DNA of 15,738 nucleotides from Amphritea sp. (GTDB taxonomy: Bacteria > Pseudomonadota > Gammaproteobacteria > Pseudomonadales > Nitrincolaceae), in the NCBI GenBank assembly GCA_024679635.1, contig JAIBDA010000022.1:1-15738 (forward strand). Direction: 5' to 3'. This document shows, one piece after another, positions 7,691 to 15,738 of this stretch (positions within the stretch are counted from its first letter, which is position 1; the number at the start of each line of letters is the position of its first letter). Below the pieces are notes generated by a model. It ran no database searches. It was not told where the DNA came from and saw only the letters and a list, made by a program, of their open reading frames with translations. Made by a program: the position numbers and the translations under genes.

Positions 7691-8182
7691 ATGTTTCGAT
7701 TATTGATAATTATTACTGGGCTGGTATTTAGCCTTAATGCTATGGCTGAAAAAATAGGTACTCTGAGTGTTCAGCAAGCATTGCTGACGAGTAAGGCTGC
7801 GGAAGGATTCCGTGATCAACTGAAGTCCGAGTTTAGTGGTGATCAGAAGCAGTTAATGGATCTAGAGGCTCAGGCTAAAAAGATTCAGGAAAATATTAAG
7901 AAAGGTCAGGGTACTCAGTCTAAGGAAGTGCAAGATCAGCAACGGGTGCAGTTTCAGAAGGCCTACGGTGAGTATCAGCGCCTGGCTCAGGAGCTACAGC
8001 AAAAACAGCGCCAGCGTGAAGAAAGTTTTCTGAAAGAGATGCGCCCTAAACTGGATAAAGTTATCCGTGGTCTGATCGATAGCGAGGGCTATGACATTGT
8101 TGTGAACAAAGAAGCCACTATCTTTGCGAAGCCTGGGTTGGATATCACAGCTAAAGTTGTTGAACTGCTGAATAAGCAATAA
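7691..8182 (+). CDS. skp: Periplasmic chaperone Skp (OmpH)
   Basis: Skp is a trimeric periplasmic holdase that carries unfolded outer membrane proteins to BamA. From the ATG at 7691 the product is 163 residues (E. coli 161). It begins with a short signal peptide, hydrophobic core LLIIITGLVF and predicted cleavage after NAMA at residue 19. The mature protein starts with a beta strand (KIGTLSVQQALL), continues as a long charged, Gln-rich helical hairpin forming the 'tentacle' (about residues 35-125), and returns to the trimer core with GYDIVVNKEATIFAKP. The frame also opens at an ATG (7679) that overlaps the bamA stop, but GGAG at 7681-7684 lies 6 bases before 7691, so the latter is chosen. It follows its client-receiving partner bamA by 11 bases and precedes lpxD by 12. 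Confidence 0.95.
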   Translation: MFRLLIIITGLVFSLNAMAEKIGTLSVQQALLTSKAAEGFRDQLKSEFSGDQKQLMDLEAQAKKIQENIKKGQGTQSKEVQDQQRVQFQKAYGEYQRLAQELQQKQRQREESFLKEMRPKLDKVIRGLIDSEGYDIVVNKEATIFAKPGLDITAKVVELLNKQ

Positions 8183-8194
8183 TTAAAGATGACC

Positions 8195-9235
8195 ATGCCA
8201 AGCTACACTGTAACTGAACTGGCATCCTTGCTGGATGCCAAACCAGTTTTGTCTGACAGGCTAATTAATGGTATCGGGACACTTGAGCGGGCAACTGAAA
8301 CGCAGCTGTCATTTTTACATAATAGTCGTTATCAGCAGCAACTCACGGGTAGTCTGGCGGGTGCCATATTAGTGAGAGAAGAGCAACGGCACGATGTGTC
8401 TTCGGTTGCGCTTGTTGTTGATGATCCGTACCTAGCCTATGCTAGGGCTACGGCTCTTTTTGCGGTTAATCGCTGTTCATCTAGTGTGCCGATTAGCCCT
8501 TCGGCTATTATTAGTCCGGATGCAAAGGTTGCGGATAATGTAATTATTGGCCCTAATGTTGTGATAGGTGAAGAAGTAACTATCGCATCAGGGGTCTCTA
8601 TCGGAGCAAACTGTGTAATCGGCGCTGATTGCTCTATCGGCGAGGGTACGCGTCTTGCTGCTAATGTAACCCTGTATAGTGACATCAGAGTGGGAACCGA
8701 CTGCCTTATTCATAGCGGGGCAGTAATTGGTGCAGATGGCTTTGGTTTTGCTAATGACGCCGGTGAGTGGGTTAAAATACATCAGCTGGGTGGTGTTCTA
8801 ATTGGTGATGGCGTTGAGATAGGTGCCGGAACAACGATAGATCGCGGCGCTTTGGATGACACTGTTATTGGTAATGGTGTGATTCTTGATAATCAGATTC
8901 AGATTGGTCATAACACAGTGATTGGTGATCGTACTGCGATAGCGGCCTGTACCGCGATTGCCGGTAGCACCCGAATTGGTAAAAACTGCACTATCGCCGG
9001 AGCTTGTGCGATAGCAGGGCATTTAACCTTGGTTGATGGTACACATATAACCGGGATGTCGATGGTTAGCAGGTCGATTTTGCAACCAGGTGCTTATTCA
9101 TCTGGGACAGCGGCAGAGCCGCATCAGCAATGGAAACGTAATGCGGTGAGGTTTCGTCAATTGGATGAGATGTCTCGCCGAATTAAAAAATTAGAAAAAA
9201 CTGTAAAGCAGCAGAACACTGAAGGTCAGCCTTAA
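8195..9235 (+). CDS. lpxD: UDP-3-O-(3-hydroxyacyl)glucosamine N-acyltransferase LpxD
   Basis: LpxD adds the second 3-hydroxyacyl chain from acyl-ACP to the lipid A precursor, the third step of the Raetz pathway. From the ATG at 8195 the product is 346 residues (E. coli 341). An N-terminal uridine-binding domain (about 1-100) is followed by a left-handed beta helix of hexapeptide repeats (about 100-300, e.g. [12 protein letters not shown]) and a C-terminal helix ending in [10 protein letters not shown]. The catalytic His is residue 239 in QIGHN, and Met290, the acyl-chain ruler position reported for E. coli, is also kept. These numbers match E. coli exactly when counting from 8195, and the protein then starts MPS as in E. 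coli. An ATG at 8189 is in frame but has no room for a ribosome site. The stop codon TAA shares its last A with the fabZ ATG. Confidence 0.97.
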   Translation: MPSYTVTELASLLDAKPVLSDRLINGIGTLERATETQLSFLHNSRYQQQLTGSLAGAILVREEQRHDVSSVALVVDDPYLAYARATALFAVNRCSSSVPISPSAIISPDAKVADNVIIGPNVVIGEEVTIASGVSIGANCVIGADCSIGEGTRLAANVTLYSDIRVGTDCLIHSGAVIGADGFGFANDAGEWVKIHQLGGVLIGDGVEIGAGTTIDRGALDDTVIGNGVILDNQIQIGHNTVIGDRTAIAACTAIAGSTRIGKNCTIAGACAIAGHLTLVDGTHITGMSMVSRSILQPGAYSSGTAAEPHQQWKRNAVRFRQLDEMSRRIKKLEKTVKQQNTEGQP

Positions 9236-9672
9236 TGATGGATGTAAACGAGATCCGCAAATATTTACCACACCGTTACCCTTTCCTGTTGGTCGATCGG
9301 GTCGTTGAATTGATTCCGGGAGAATCAATCGTTGCGTACAAGAACGTGACCGTGAATGAACCGTTCTTTAATGGGCATTTTCCCGATCATCCGGTCATGC
9401 CTGGCGTATTGATTCAGGAAGCGATGGCGCAAGCGGCGGGTATCCTGGGTTTTAAAACCATGGATAAAACACCCCAGGATGGATCGATTTATTATTTTGT
9501 TGGTTCTGATAAACTGCGCTTTAAGCGTCCGGTTATTCCGGGGGACCGACTGCAATTAGAAGCGAAGATTGTTTCTGAAAAACGTGGTATCTGGAAATTT
9601 GATGTTCGTGCTACAGTAGACGGTGAGCTGGCAAGCTCAGCTGCTATTCTTTGTGCAGATAGAAAGGTTTAA
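9235..9672 (+). CDS. fabZ: 3-hydroxyacyl-ACP dehydratase FabZ
   Basis: FabZ dehydrates 3-hydroxyacyl-ACP to trans-2-enoyl-ACP in fatty acid elongation. It competes with LpxA and LpxD for hydroxyacyl-ACP, which explains its place between the lpx genes. The 145-residue hot-dog-fold protein has the motif [13 protein letters not shown] near residues 11-23 and the active-site block [20 protein letters not shown] near 46-65, with the catalytic pair His48 and Glu62. The ATG at 9235 overlaps the lpxD stop by one base (TAATG), implying re-initiation; a second ATG follows directly at 9238. GAAGG at 9221-9225 inside lpxD can serve as ribosome site. The length is within the family range, and no odd residues are seen in the active site. 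Confidence 0.98.
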   Translation: MMDVNEIRKYLPHRYPFLLVDRVVELIPGESIVAYKNVTVNEPFFNGHFPDHPVMPGVLIQEAMAQAAGILGFKTMDKTPQDGSIYYFVGSDKLRFKRPVIPGDRLQLEAKIVSEKRGIWKFDVRATVDGELASSAAILCADRKV

Positions 9673-9674
9673 TT

Positions 9675-10439
9675 TTGATCCACTCTAGCGCCATTATTGA
9701 TCCTTCTGCCCGCCTGGCTGATGATGTCGAGGTGGGTCCTTGGACTGTTATAGGTCCTAATGTTGAGGTCGGGTCCGGGACAAGAATTAACTCTCATGTG
9801 GTTATCAAAGGGCCGACTAAAATAGGTTCCGGTAACCATATTTTTCAGTTTGCCAGTATTGGTGAAGACTGTCAGGATAAAAAGTACAACGGTGAGCCTA
9901 CCGAGCTTCTGATAGGCGATAATAATGTCTTTCGCGAAGGCTGTACTGTTCATCGTGGCACGATTCAGGATAACAGTATTACCATTATAGGTAGCGATAA
10001 TCTGTTTATGGCGAATGTTCATGTAGCCCATGATTGTGTCGTGGGTAACAATAATATTCTGGCTAATAACTGTGCGATTGCGGGCCATGTTCAGATGGGT
10101 GACAATATTATTCTGGGGGGCTTCACTGCTGTGCATCAGTTTTGCGTAATTGGGTCACACAGTATGTGTGGTGCAGGTACTGTTGTGCTTAAGGATATCC
10201 CGGCATTTGTTATGTCCAACGGGAATAGTGCTCAGCCCCACGGCATTAATGCTGAGGGTCTGAAACGTCGCGGCTTCTCTTCTGAAGCGATTCAGAATAT
10301 TAAACGCGCTTATAAAATCATCTACCGTCAGGGGCTGAAACTGGATCAGGCTATCGCTCAGCTTGAGCTGATAACCAGTCCTGAAATACAGTTACTGACG
10401 GACTCTCTTAAGGCCTCGACTCGAGGCATCATTCGATAG
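9675..10439 (+). CDS. lpxA: UDP-N-acetylglucosamine O-acyltransferase LpxA
   Basis: LpxA makes the first step of lipid A synthesis, placing a 3-hydroxyacyl chain on UDP-GlcNAc O3. It is a cytoplasmic trimer. The 254-residue product starts at a TTG, reading MIHSSAIIDPSARL, which aligns with the N terminus of known LpxA. AAAGG at 9663-9667 lies 7 bases upstream, and no in-frame ATG occurs near the start. The N-terminal part is a left-handed beta helix of hexapeptide repeats (about 1-185). It includes GPTKIG, HRGT (93-96) and the catalytic His119 in HVAHD (equivalent to E. coli His125, since six residues are missing near the N terminus as in Pseudomonas). A C-terminal helical domain contains NAEGLKRRGFS and ends in STRGIIR. 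The acyl-length ruler position is Ala167, neither the Gly of E. coli nor the Met of P. aeruginosa. fabZ ends only two bases before the start. Confidence 0.97.
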   Translation: MIHSSAIIDPSARLADDVEVGPWTVIGPNVEVGSGTRINSHVVIKGPTKIGSGNHIFQFASIGEDCQDKKYNGEPTELLIGDNNVFREGCTVHRGTIQDNSITIIGSDNLFMANVHVAHDCVVGNNNILANNCAIAGHVQMGDNIILGGFTAVHQFCVIGSHSMCGAGTVVLKDIPAFVMSNGNSAQPHGINAEGLKRRGFSSEAIQNIKRAYKIIYRQGLKLDQAIAQLELITSPEIQLLTDSLKASTRGIIR

Positions 10440-10446
10440 GGTGTCA

Positions 10447-11619
10447 ATGAGTCCCCTACGCATAGGTATCGTTGCAGGTGAAGCATCGGGAGATATTCTC
10501 GGTGCCGGGCTGCTGGCCGAACTAAATCGTCGTTTTCCCGGTATAGAGATTGAAGGTATTGGTGGTGAGCTGATGCAGGCAGAAGGTTGTAAAAGCCTTT
10601 ACGCTATGGATCGCTTGTCCGTTATGGGCTTGGTTGAGGTTTTAAGCCGATTGCGAGAGCTGTTGGGAATCCGTAAATCACTTGTGGCCCATTTTAACGA
10701 ACATAGACCCGATCTGTTTATCGGGATCGATGCACCTGACTTCACCCTCAATCTTGAAGGTAAATTGCGCAGTATCGGTATTCCAACGGTACATTACGTC
10801 AGTCCCTCGGTTTGGGCTTGGCGTAGTAAGCGGGTTTTTAAAATTCTTAAAACCACTGATTTGATGCTGACCTTGTTTCCCTTTGAGGCGAAGTTCTATG
10901 AGAAGCATGCCATGCCGGTTGAATTTGTCGGTCACCCGCTGGCGAATATGATCCCTTTGGAAGCTGATCAGGCAGGTGCTCGGTCAGATCTCGGTCTGCC
11001 TCAAGGCCGGCGAATAGTTGCATTAATGCCGGGTAGCCGGGGTGGAGAGCTAAAGTATCTGGCCCAGCCTTTTTTAGATACGGCTCGCTGGCTGTTAAAG
11101 CGTCACTCTGATCTGGTTTTTGTTATGCCTGCGGCCAATCAACAGCGGTTTGATCATCTGCGAGAGTTACTTGATAGGGATTACAGTGACCTACCGATAG
11201 AGCTCGTATTAAAACGCTCCCGTGAGGTTATGACAGCGGCAGATGCTGTGTTGCTGGCATCAGGTACGGCTACTCTTGAAGCGTTGTTGCTGAAGAAACC
11301 TATGGTTGTTGCTTATCGGATGGCACCCCTCACCTATAGTATTCTTTCGCGGTTGGTGAAAAGTGACTATATCTCTCTGCCTAACCTTCTAGCCGATGCA
11401 CCACTGGTTCCGGAAATTCTTCAGGATGAGGTCAGACCCGGGGTGCTTGGGCCTGCTGTTGAGCAGGCACTGTTGGATAGTGATGACAGCAGCAATCTGA
11501 AACACCGGTTTGTCGATATTCATCATCAGTTACGCCAGGATGCGAGTAAAAAAGCGGTCGACGCTATCGTTAAGTTGTTACAGGCGCGAGGGAGGTTGGA
11601 TGCAGACTCAGGATTTTGA
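10447..11619 (+). CDS. lpxB: Lipid-A-disaccharide synthase LpxB
   Basis: LpxB is a GT19-family, membrane-associated glycosyltransferase that joins UDP-diacylglucosamine and lipid X into the lipid A disaccharide. From the ATG at 10447 the product is 390 residues (E. coli 382). Conserved blocks are [15 protein letters not shown] near residues 8-22, GIDAPDF near 93-99 (Asp95 and Asp98, the likely catalytic region), [18 protein letters not shown] near 115-132, [18 protein letters not shown] near 195-203, and [21 protein letters not shown], the nucleotide-sugar end of the fold. The frame opens at a GTG at 10441, but AGGG at 10438-10441 is correctly spaced from the ATG at 10447, and the start then matches the family. 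It follows lpxA by 7 bases. Its last 20 bases overlap rnhB. Confidence 0.97.
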   Translation: MSPLRIGIVAGEASGDILGAGLLAELNRRFPGIEIEGIGGELMQAEGCKSLYAMDRLSVMGLVEVLSRLRELLGIRKSLVAHFNEHRPDLFIGIDAPDFTLNLEGKLRSIGIPTVHYVSPSVWAWRSKRVFKILKTTDLMLTLFPFEAKFYEKHAMPVEFVGHPLANMIPLEADQAGARSDLGLPQGRRIVALMPGSRGGELKYLAQPFLDTARWLLKRHSDLVFVMPAANQQRFDHLRELLDRDYSDLPIELVLKRSREVMTAADAVLLASGTATLEALLLKKPMVVAYRMAPLTYSILSRLVKSDYISLPNLLADAPLVPEILQDEVRPGVLGPAVEQALLDSDDSSNLKHRFVDIHHQLRQDASKKAVDAIVKLLQARGRLDADSGF

Positions 11620-12208
11620 TTTTTCTGGGATAAAATTGATTGCAGGGGTCGATGAAGTGGGCCGTGGCCCTCTAATCGGTAATGTTGTGACTGCTGCGGT
11701 TATTCTGGATCCGGCTAACCCCATTGATGGGCTGACAGATTCAAAGAAGCTTAGTGAAAAGAAGCGTGAGCAGTTGTTTCCTTTGATCCAAGAGCGGGCT
11801 TTGGCCTGGGCAATTGCCTGGGCGACACCCGCAGAGATAGATGAACTGAATATTCTTCATGCAACCATGCTGGCGATGCAGCGGGCCGTTAATCAATTGA
11901 GTGTGACACCAGAATTTGCTTTGATAGACGGTAACCGTTGTCCTCCTGGTCTGCCATGTCCATCGGAAGCGATTGTGAAAGGTGATCTGAAAGAGCCTTC
12001 CATTAGTGCTGCGTCAATCCTGGCGAAGGTTTATCGAGACCGGGAGATGCAAGCGCTGGATCTTCTCTATCCTGACTATGGGTTTGCAAAGCATAAGGGC
12101 TACCCGACAGCGCTGCACATGGAGAAGCTGCGTCTGCTTGGGCCTCTTCCGGAACACCGGCGTAGCTTTAGACCGGTTGCTGAATTGTTAACTTCTACTA
12201 AAACTTAA
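11600..12208 (+). CDS. rnhB: Ribonuclease HII
   Basis: RNase HII nicks DNA at misincorporated ribonucleotides and degrades RNA in RNA-DNA hybrids. From the ATG at 11600 the product is 202 residues (E. coli 198). The four metal-binding acids are visible: Asp18 and Glu19 in GVDEVGRGP, Asp110 in LIDGNR, and Asp129 in [21 protein letters not shown] and the C-terminal [11 protein letters not shown] and HRRSFRPV blocks complete the family pattern. The frame is open upstream to 11510, but that stretch is lpxB read in another frame; the ATG at 11600 has a strong GAGGGAGG at 11588-11595 four bases away and gives the normal family length. It overlaps lpxB by 20 bases and is followed 13 bases later by dnaE, a linkage conserved in many gammaproteobacteria. 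Confidence 0.97.
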   Translation: MQTQDFDFSGIKLIAGVDEVGRGPLIGNVVTAAVILDPANPIDGLTDSKKLSEKKREQLFPLIQERALAWAIAWATPAEIDELNILHATMLAMQRAVNQLSVTPEFALIDGNRCPPGLPCPSEAIVKGDLKEPSISAASILAKVYRDREMQALDLLYPDYGFAKHKGYPTALHMEKLRLLGPLPEHRRSFRPVAELLTSTKT

Positions 12209-12221
12209 TAAACGAGCTGAA

Positions 12222-15200
12222 ATGACTGATCCAGCCTTTGTACATCTGCGCATGCATACCGAGTTCTCGCTGGTCGATGGACTGGTGCGTATAAAAGACC
12301 TTATCGGGGTGGCGAAGGATCAGCAGATCCCGGCGATCGCTATTACCGATCAGGTTAATCTATTTGCTTTGATTAAGTTCTTTAAAGCGACAACTGGAGC
12401 TGGCGTAAAACCAATCTTTGGTGCAGATGTTTGGGTAGAAAACGAGGCTGAGCCAGAATCTACACCCCATAGAATGACCCTGTTGTCGATGAATGAGCAG
12501 GGCTATCGAAATCTGATGGAGTTGATTTCGCTGGCTTATGAGCACGGTCAGAATGTGCAGCCAGATTTTGCACTATTGAAGAAAAACTGGATTTTCGATC
12601 GCTCCGAAGGGTTGATAGCACTGTCGGGTGCAAAAGAGGGAGAGGTTGGTAGGGCTTTATCAGACAATGATTCGGCTCGCGGGATTGTAGATCAGTGGCA
12701 ACAGGTATTTCAGGATCGTTTCTATCTGGAAGTTCAGCGAACGGGTCGTGCCGGCGATGAAAGTTGTGTTCATGCTTCAGTTCAGTTGGCGCATGAAACC
12801 GGTTGCCCGTTGGTTGCGACCAACGAAGTGATGTTTATCCGGCCAGAGGATTTTGAGGCCCATGAGGTTCGTGTCTGTATTAACCAAAGCCGGACTCTGG
12901 AAGACCCTAACCGCCCAAAGAACTACACTGAACAGCAGTATCTGCGCAGCGCAGAGGAGATGGTTGAGCTGTTTAGCGATATCCCTTCCGCGATAGAAAA
13001 CAGCGTTGAGATAGCTAAGCGTTGTAATGTTGAACTGGATTTAGGGACTTACTATCTGCCGAAATACCCGATCCCTGCAGGGATGACGATGGATCAGTTC
13101 TTTGCTGATGTGTCCTGGAAAGGGCTGGAGGATCGGCTTGAGATCTTGCTGGACAAAGATGACCCTGAGTATGCTGAAAAGCGTAAGCCCTATGAAGAAA
13201 GGATGCGGTTTGAGCTCGATATTATCACTCAGATGGGTTTCCCCGGTTACTTCCTGATCGTAATGGATTTTATCCAGTGGGGTAAGGATAACGGCGTGCC
13301 AGTGGGTCCTGGCCGGGGTTCAGGTGCAGGCTCATTGGTGGCTTATGCGCAGAAGATCACTGATCTTGATCCGTTAGAGTATGATTTGCTGTTTGAACGG
13401 TTCTTGAATCCAGAGCGGGTATCGATGCCTGACTTTGATATCGATTTTTGTATGGATAACCGGGATAGGGTTATCGATTATGTAGCCGAAACTTATGGCC
13501 GCGATGCGGTATCGCAGATCGTTACCTTCGGTACTATGGCGGCTAAAGCGGTAGTGCGAGATGTTGCCCGGGTACAGGGTAAGCCTTTTGGGCTGGCCGA
13601 CAAACTTTCTAAGCTGATCCCCTTTGAGATCGGCATGACGCTAACCAAGGCCATGGATGAAGAGCCTTTAATGCGGGAGTTCGTTGAAGGTAACGAAGAA
13701 GCTCAGGAAATTATGGAGATGGCCTTTAAGTTAGAAGGCTTGACCCGAAATGTGGGTAAACATGCCGGCGGTGTGGTAATAGCGCCGACTAAATTGACCG
13801 ACTTTTCTGCAACTTATTGTGATGAGCTTGGCCAGGGGTTGGTGACTCAGTTCGATAAGAATGATGTTGAGGAAGCCGGGCTGGTTAAGTTCGACTTCCT
13901 CGGCCTGCGGACCCTGACGATCGTGGACTGGGCGGTCAAAACGATTGATCGTATACGGGCTAAGAGTGATGAGGAGCCCCTGGATATAGCGCTAATCGAC
14001 CTTGAAGACAGGGCCACCTTTGATCTACTGCAATCAGCCGAAACGACTGCGGTGTTTCAGCTTGAGTCCAGTGGTATGAAAGATCTGGTGCGTCGTCTTC
14101 GGCCTGACCGCTTTGAGGATATTATCGCACTGGTGGCGTTATTTCGTCCTGGACCGCTTCAGTCGGGCATGGTAGATGACTTTATCTTGCGAAAGCATGG
14201 TCAGGCTGAATTGGCTTATCCCCATGCGGATTATCAGCTGGATAGCTTGCAACCGGTATTGGAACCTACCTACGGTATTATCCTGTATCAGGAGCAGGTG
14301 ATGCAGATTGCCCAGGTGATGGCGGGATACACCCTCGGTGGTGCGGATATGCTGCGCCGGGCCATGGGTAAGAAAAAGCCTGAAGAGATGGCCAAGCAGC
14401 GCACCTCTTTCCTGGAGGGTTCGGCAACCAACGGTATCGATGCGGATCTGGCTGGAAATATCTTTGATCTGGTAGAAAAATTTGCAGGTTACGGCTTTAA
14501 CAAATCCCACTCGGCGGCTTACGCGCTTGTTTCTTATCAGACTGCCTGGCTGAAAACGCATTATCCGGCTCCGTTTATGGCGGCGGTACTGTCATCTGAT
14601 ATGCAGAACACCGATAAAGTGGTGATCTTCATAGAAGAGTGCCGCAACATGAAGTTGCCTCTGGTGCTACCGGATGTGAATTTTGGCGAGTATATGTTCA
14701 CCGTTAATGAAATGGGTGAAATTGTCTATGGTCTGGGTTCGATAAAAGGGGTCGGTGAAGGTCCGATTGAGTCGATAGTTGAAGCTCGCAATGCAGGAGG
14801 CGAATTTAGTGATATTTTTGATTTCTGTAAGCGGGTGGGTAGTAAAAAACTAAATAAGCGGGTTTTGGAAGCCTTGGTTCGCTCTGGGGCGCTGGATCAT
14901 GTCGGGCCTGACAGGGCGCAATTATGGGCTTGTATACCTGAGGCGTTGAAAGCTGCGGATCAGTCAGAGCGCAATCAAAGTGCGGGCATGTTTGACCTGT
15001 TTGGCGAAGTTGAGGCTGAACAGCCGAGAGATCCCTACGCCGAGTATATGAAACTGCGTAGCTGGACCGATAAGGAGCGTTTGCAGGGCGAGAAAGACAC
15101 CCTGGGCCTCTATGTTACCGGTCATCCGATAGATGAATATGAATCGGAACTACCGCATTTTATCTCTAAAAGAATTGGTGAATTACAGCCCCAGAGAGGG

Positions 15201-15716
15201 CAGCAGCAGAAAATGCTGGGTCTGGTGGTCGATATTAGGGTGATGAAAACGAAGAAAGGCGATCCTCTCTGTTTTGTGACTCTGGATGATCGTACCTCCC
15301 GGATTGAGGTCTCGCTGTTTGGTGAAGCCTATGACGAATGCCGTGCAGCGCTGGTAAAAGATGCCATCTTGTTAATCGAAGGAGAGATTACCGTCGATAG
15401 CTATTCCGGCACGGATAAGTTGAAAGTGCGGGGTAGTACAGTGGTGGATATTACTCAGTGTCGGGCCCGTTATGGCCAACATATAGAGATTGACTGTGAT
15501 GAGCAGCAGCTACGGGAACGTCCACTGAAGGCCTTTGGTGAGTTGCTTGAGGCAAACAAAGGAAACGTTAAAATGCCGGTTGCGCTGAGATATAGTCGTA
15601 AAGATGCCTGTGCAACGCTGTCGCTGGGCGACGGGTGGCAGGTGCCGCCAACCGATGAGCTTTTGCTTAAACTTAAAGATCAGTTCGGTGGTGATGCGGT
15701 ACGGATTCGCTATTGA
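12222..15716 (+). CDS. dnaE: DNA polymerase III alpha subunit
   Basis: DnaE is the replicative polymerase of the cytoplasmic Pol III holoenzyme. The 1164-residue product is full length (E. coli 1160). It has an N-terminal PHP domain (about 1-270) beginning FVHLRMHTEFSLVDGL. The palm contains GPGRGSGAGSLVAY and PDFDIDFCMDNRD with catalytic Asp404 and Asp406, and Asp558 in VKFDFLGLRTL; each is offset by three from E. coli 401, 403 and 555. Fingers follow (ALFRPGPLQSGMVDDFI, YGIILYQEQVMQIAQV, GYGFNKSHSAAYALVSYQT), then a helix-hairpin-helix region (SIKGVGEGPIESIVEARN). A probable beta-clamp-binding stretch is QSAGMFDLF at 919-927. An OB fold lies around 995-1078 and the tau-binding C terminus ends in AVRIRY. 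The ribosome site is weak (GAG at 12214-12216). The 22 bases after the stop hold no assignable gene; accA is the expected neighbour. Confidence 0.99.
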   Translation: MTDPAFVHLRMHTEFSLVDGLVRIKDLIGVAKDQQIPAIAITDQVNLFALIKFFKATTGAGVKPIFGADVWVENEAEPESTPHRMTLLSMNEQGYRNLMELISLAYEHGQNVQPDFALLKKNWIFDRSEGLIALSGAKEGEVGRALSDNDSARGIVDQWQQVFQDRFYLEVQRTGRAGDESCVHASVQLAHETGCPLVATNEVMFIRPEDFEAHEVRVCINQSRTLEDPNRPKNYTEQQYLRSAEEMVELFSDIPSAIENSVEIAKRCNVELDLGTYYLPKYPIPAGMTMDQFFADVSWKGLEDRLEILLDKDDPEYAEKRKPYEERMRFELDIITQMGFPGYFLIVMDFIQWGKDNGVPVGPGRGSGAGSLVAYAQKITDLDPLEYDLLFERFLNPERVSMPDFDIDFCMDNRDRVIDYVAETYGRDAVSQIVTFGTMAAKAVVRDVARVQGKPFGLADKLSKLIPFEIGMTLTKAMDEEPLMREFVEGNEEAQEIMEMAFKLEGLTRNVGKHAGGVVIAPTKLTDFSATYCDELGQGLVTQFDKNDVEEAGLVKFDFLGLRTLTIVDWAVKTIDRIRAKSDEEPLDIALIDLEDRATFDLLQSAETTAVFQLESSGMKDLVRRLRPDRFEDIIALVALFRPGPLQSGMVDDFILRKHGQAELAYPHADYQLDSLQPVLEPTYGIILYQEQVMQIAQVMAGYTLGGADMLRRAMGKKKPEEMAKQRTSFLEGSATNGIDADLAGNIFDLVEKFAGYGFNKSHSAAYALVSYQTAWLKTHYPAPFMAAVLSSDMQNTDKVVIFIEECRNMKLPLVLPDVNFGEYMFTVNEMGEIVYGLGSIKGVGEGPIESIVEARNAGGEFSDIFDFCKRVGSKKLNKRVLEALVRSGALDHVGPDRAQLWACIPEALKAADQSERNQSAGMFDLFGEVEAEQPRDPYAEYMKLRSWTDKERLQGEKDTLGLYVTGHPIDEYESELPHFISKRIGELQPQRGQQQKMLGLVVDIRVMKTKKGDPLCFVTLDDRTSRIEVSLFGEAYDECRAALVKDAILLIEGEITVDSYSGTDKLKVRGSTVVDITQCRARYGQHIEIDCDEQQLRERPLKAFGELLEANKGNVKMPVALRYSRKDACATLSLGDGWQVPPTDELLLKLKDQFGGDAVRIRY

Positions 15717-15738
15717 TCGGGGTGGTTCTTAAACCCAA

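Noticed and set aside
9669..10136. 155-codon open frame on the - strand opposite lpxA
   Set aside because: The hexapeptide-repeat codons of lpxA keep the reverse frame open; no domain is recognisable in it.
14139..14561. 140-codon open frame on the - strand opposite dnaE
   Set aside because: It lies fully inside highly conserved dnaE and its translation resembles no known protein.
15717..15738. Possible start of accA (GTG at 15722) or a small GGTT/AACC hairpin after dnaE
   Set aside because: Only 22 bases remain; the four or five codons do not resemble the AccA N terminus and the 4-bp stem is too weak.

Overview
The window is a stretch of gammaproteobacterial core chromosome. It carries fourteen complete genes, all on the + strand, in the order tsf, pyrH, frr, uppS, cdsA, rseP, bamA, skp, lpxD, fabZ, lpxA, lpxB, rnhB, dnaE. 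This is the well-known translation / envelope / lipid A 'macro-operon' that normally lies between rpsB and accA. Several proteins (PyrH, LpxA, UppS, the short-L6 BamA) resemble Pseudomonas-type orthologues more than enteric ones. Together with the moderate G+C content this suggests a Pseudomonadales/Oceanospirillales-type bacterium, possibly marine; the genus cannot be set from sequence alone. No mobile element, CRISPR array, tRNA, rRNA or phage gene was seen, and no gap between genes exceeds 115 bases.

Layout. Bases 1-114 are the spacer downstream of the presumed rpsB, whose coding end is not in the window; it holds an intrinsic-terminator-like hairpin just before tsf. tsf (115-975) is followed by a second strong terminator (991-1029). 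From pyrH (1073) to the end of dnaE (15716) the genes are packed with gaps of at most 38 bases and several overlaps (pyrH/frr, uppS/cdsA, lpxD/fabZ, lpxB/rnhB). This argues for extensive co-transcription and translational coupling.

How the genes work together. tsf and frr serve translation and pyrH serves UTP synthesis. uppS makes the undecaprenyl carrier and cdsA makes CDP-diacylglycerol. rseP is the site-2 protease of the envelope stress pathway. bamA and skp assemble outer membrane proteins. lpxD, fabZ, lpxA and lpxB make the lipid A precursor and supply or balance its hydroxyacyl chains. rnhB and dnaE belong to DNA maintenance and replication.

The main departure from the textbook layout is the absence of dxr (ispC). 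It sits between frr and uppS in E. coli and between cdsA and rseP in Pseudomonas; here those junctions are only 38 and 12 bases. Other points of interest are a hairpin in place of a Shine-Dalgarno sequence before uppS, a TTG start and an alanine at the acyl-chain ruler position in LpxA, a perfect palindrome touching the bamA start codon, and tsf bracketed by two terminators. I do not see an undescribed multi-gene system here; the region is essentially conserved housekeeping DNA.
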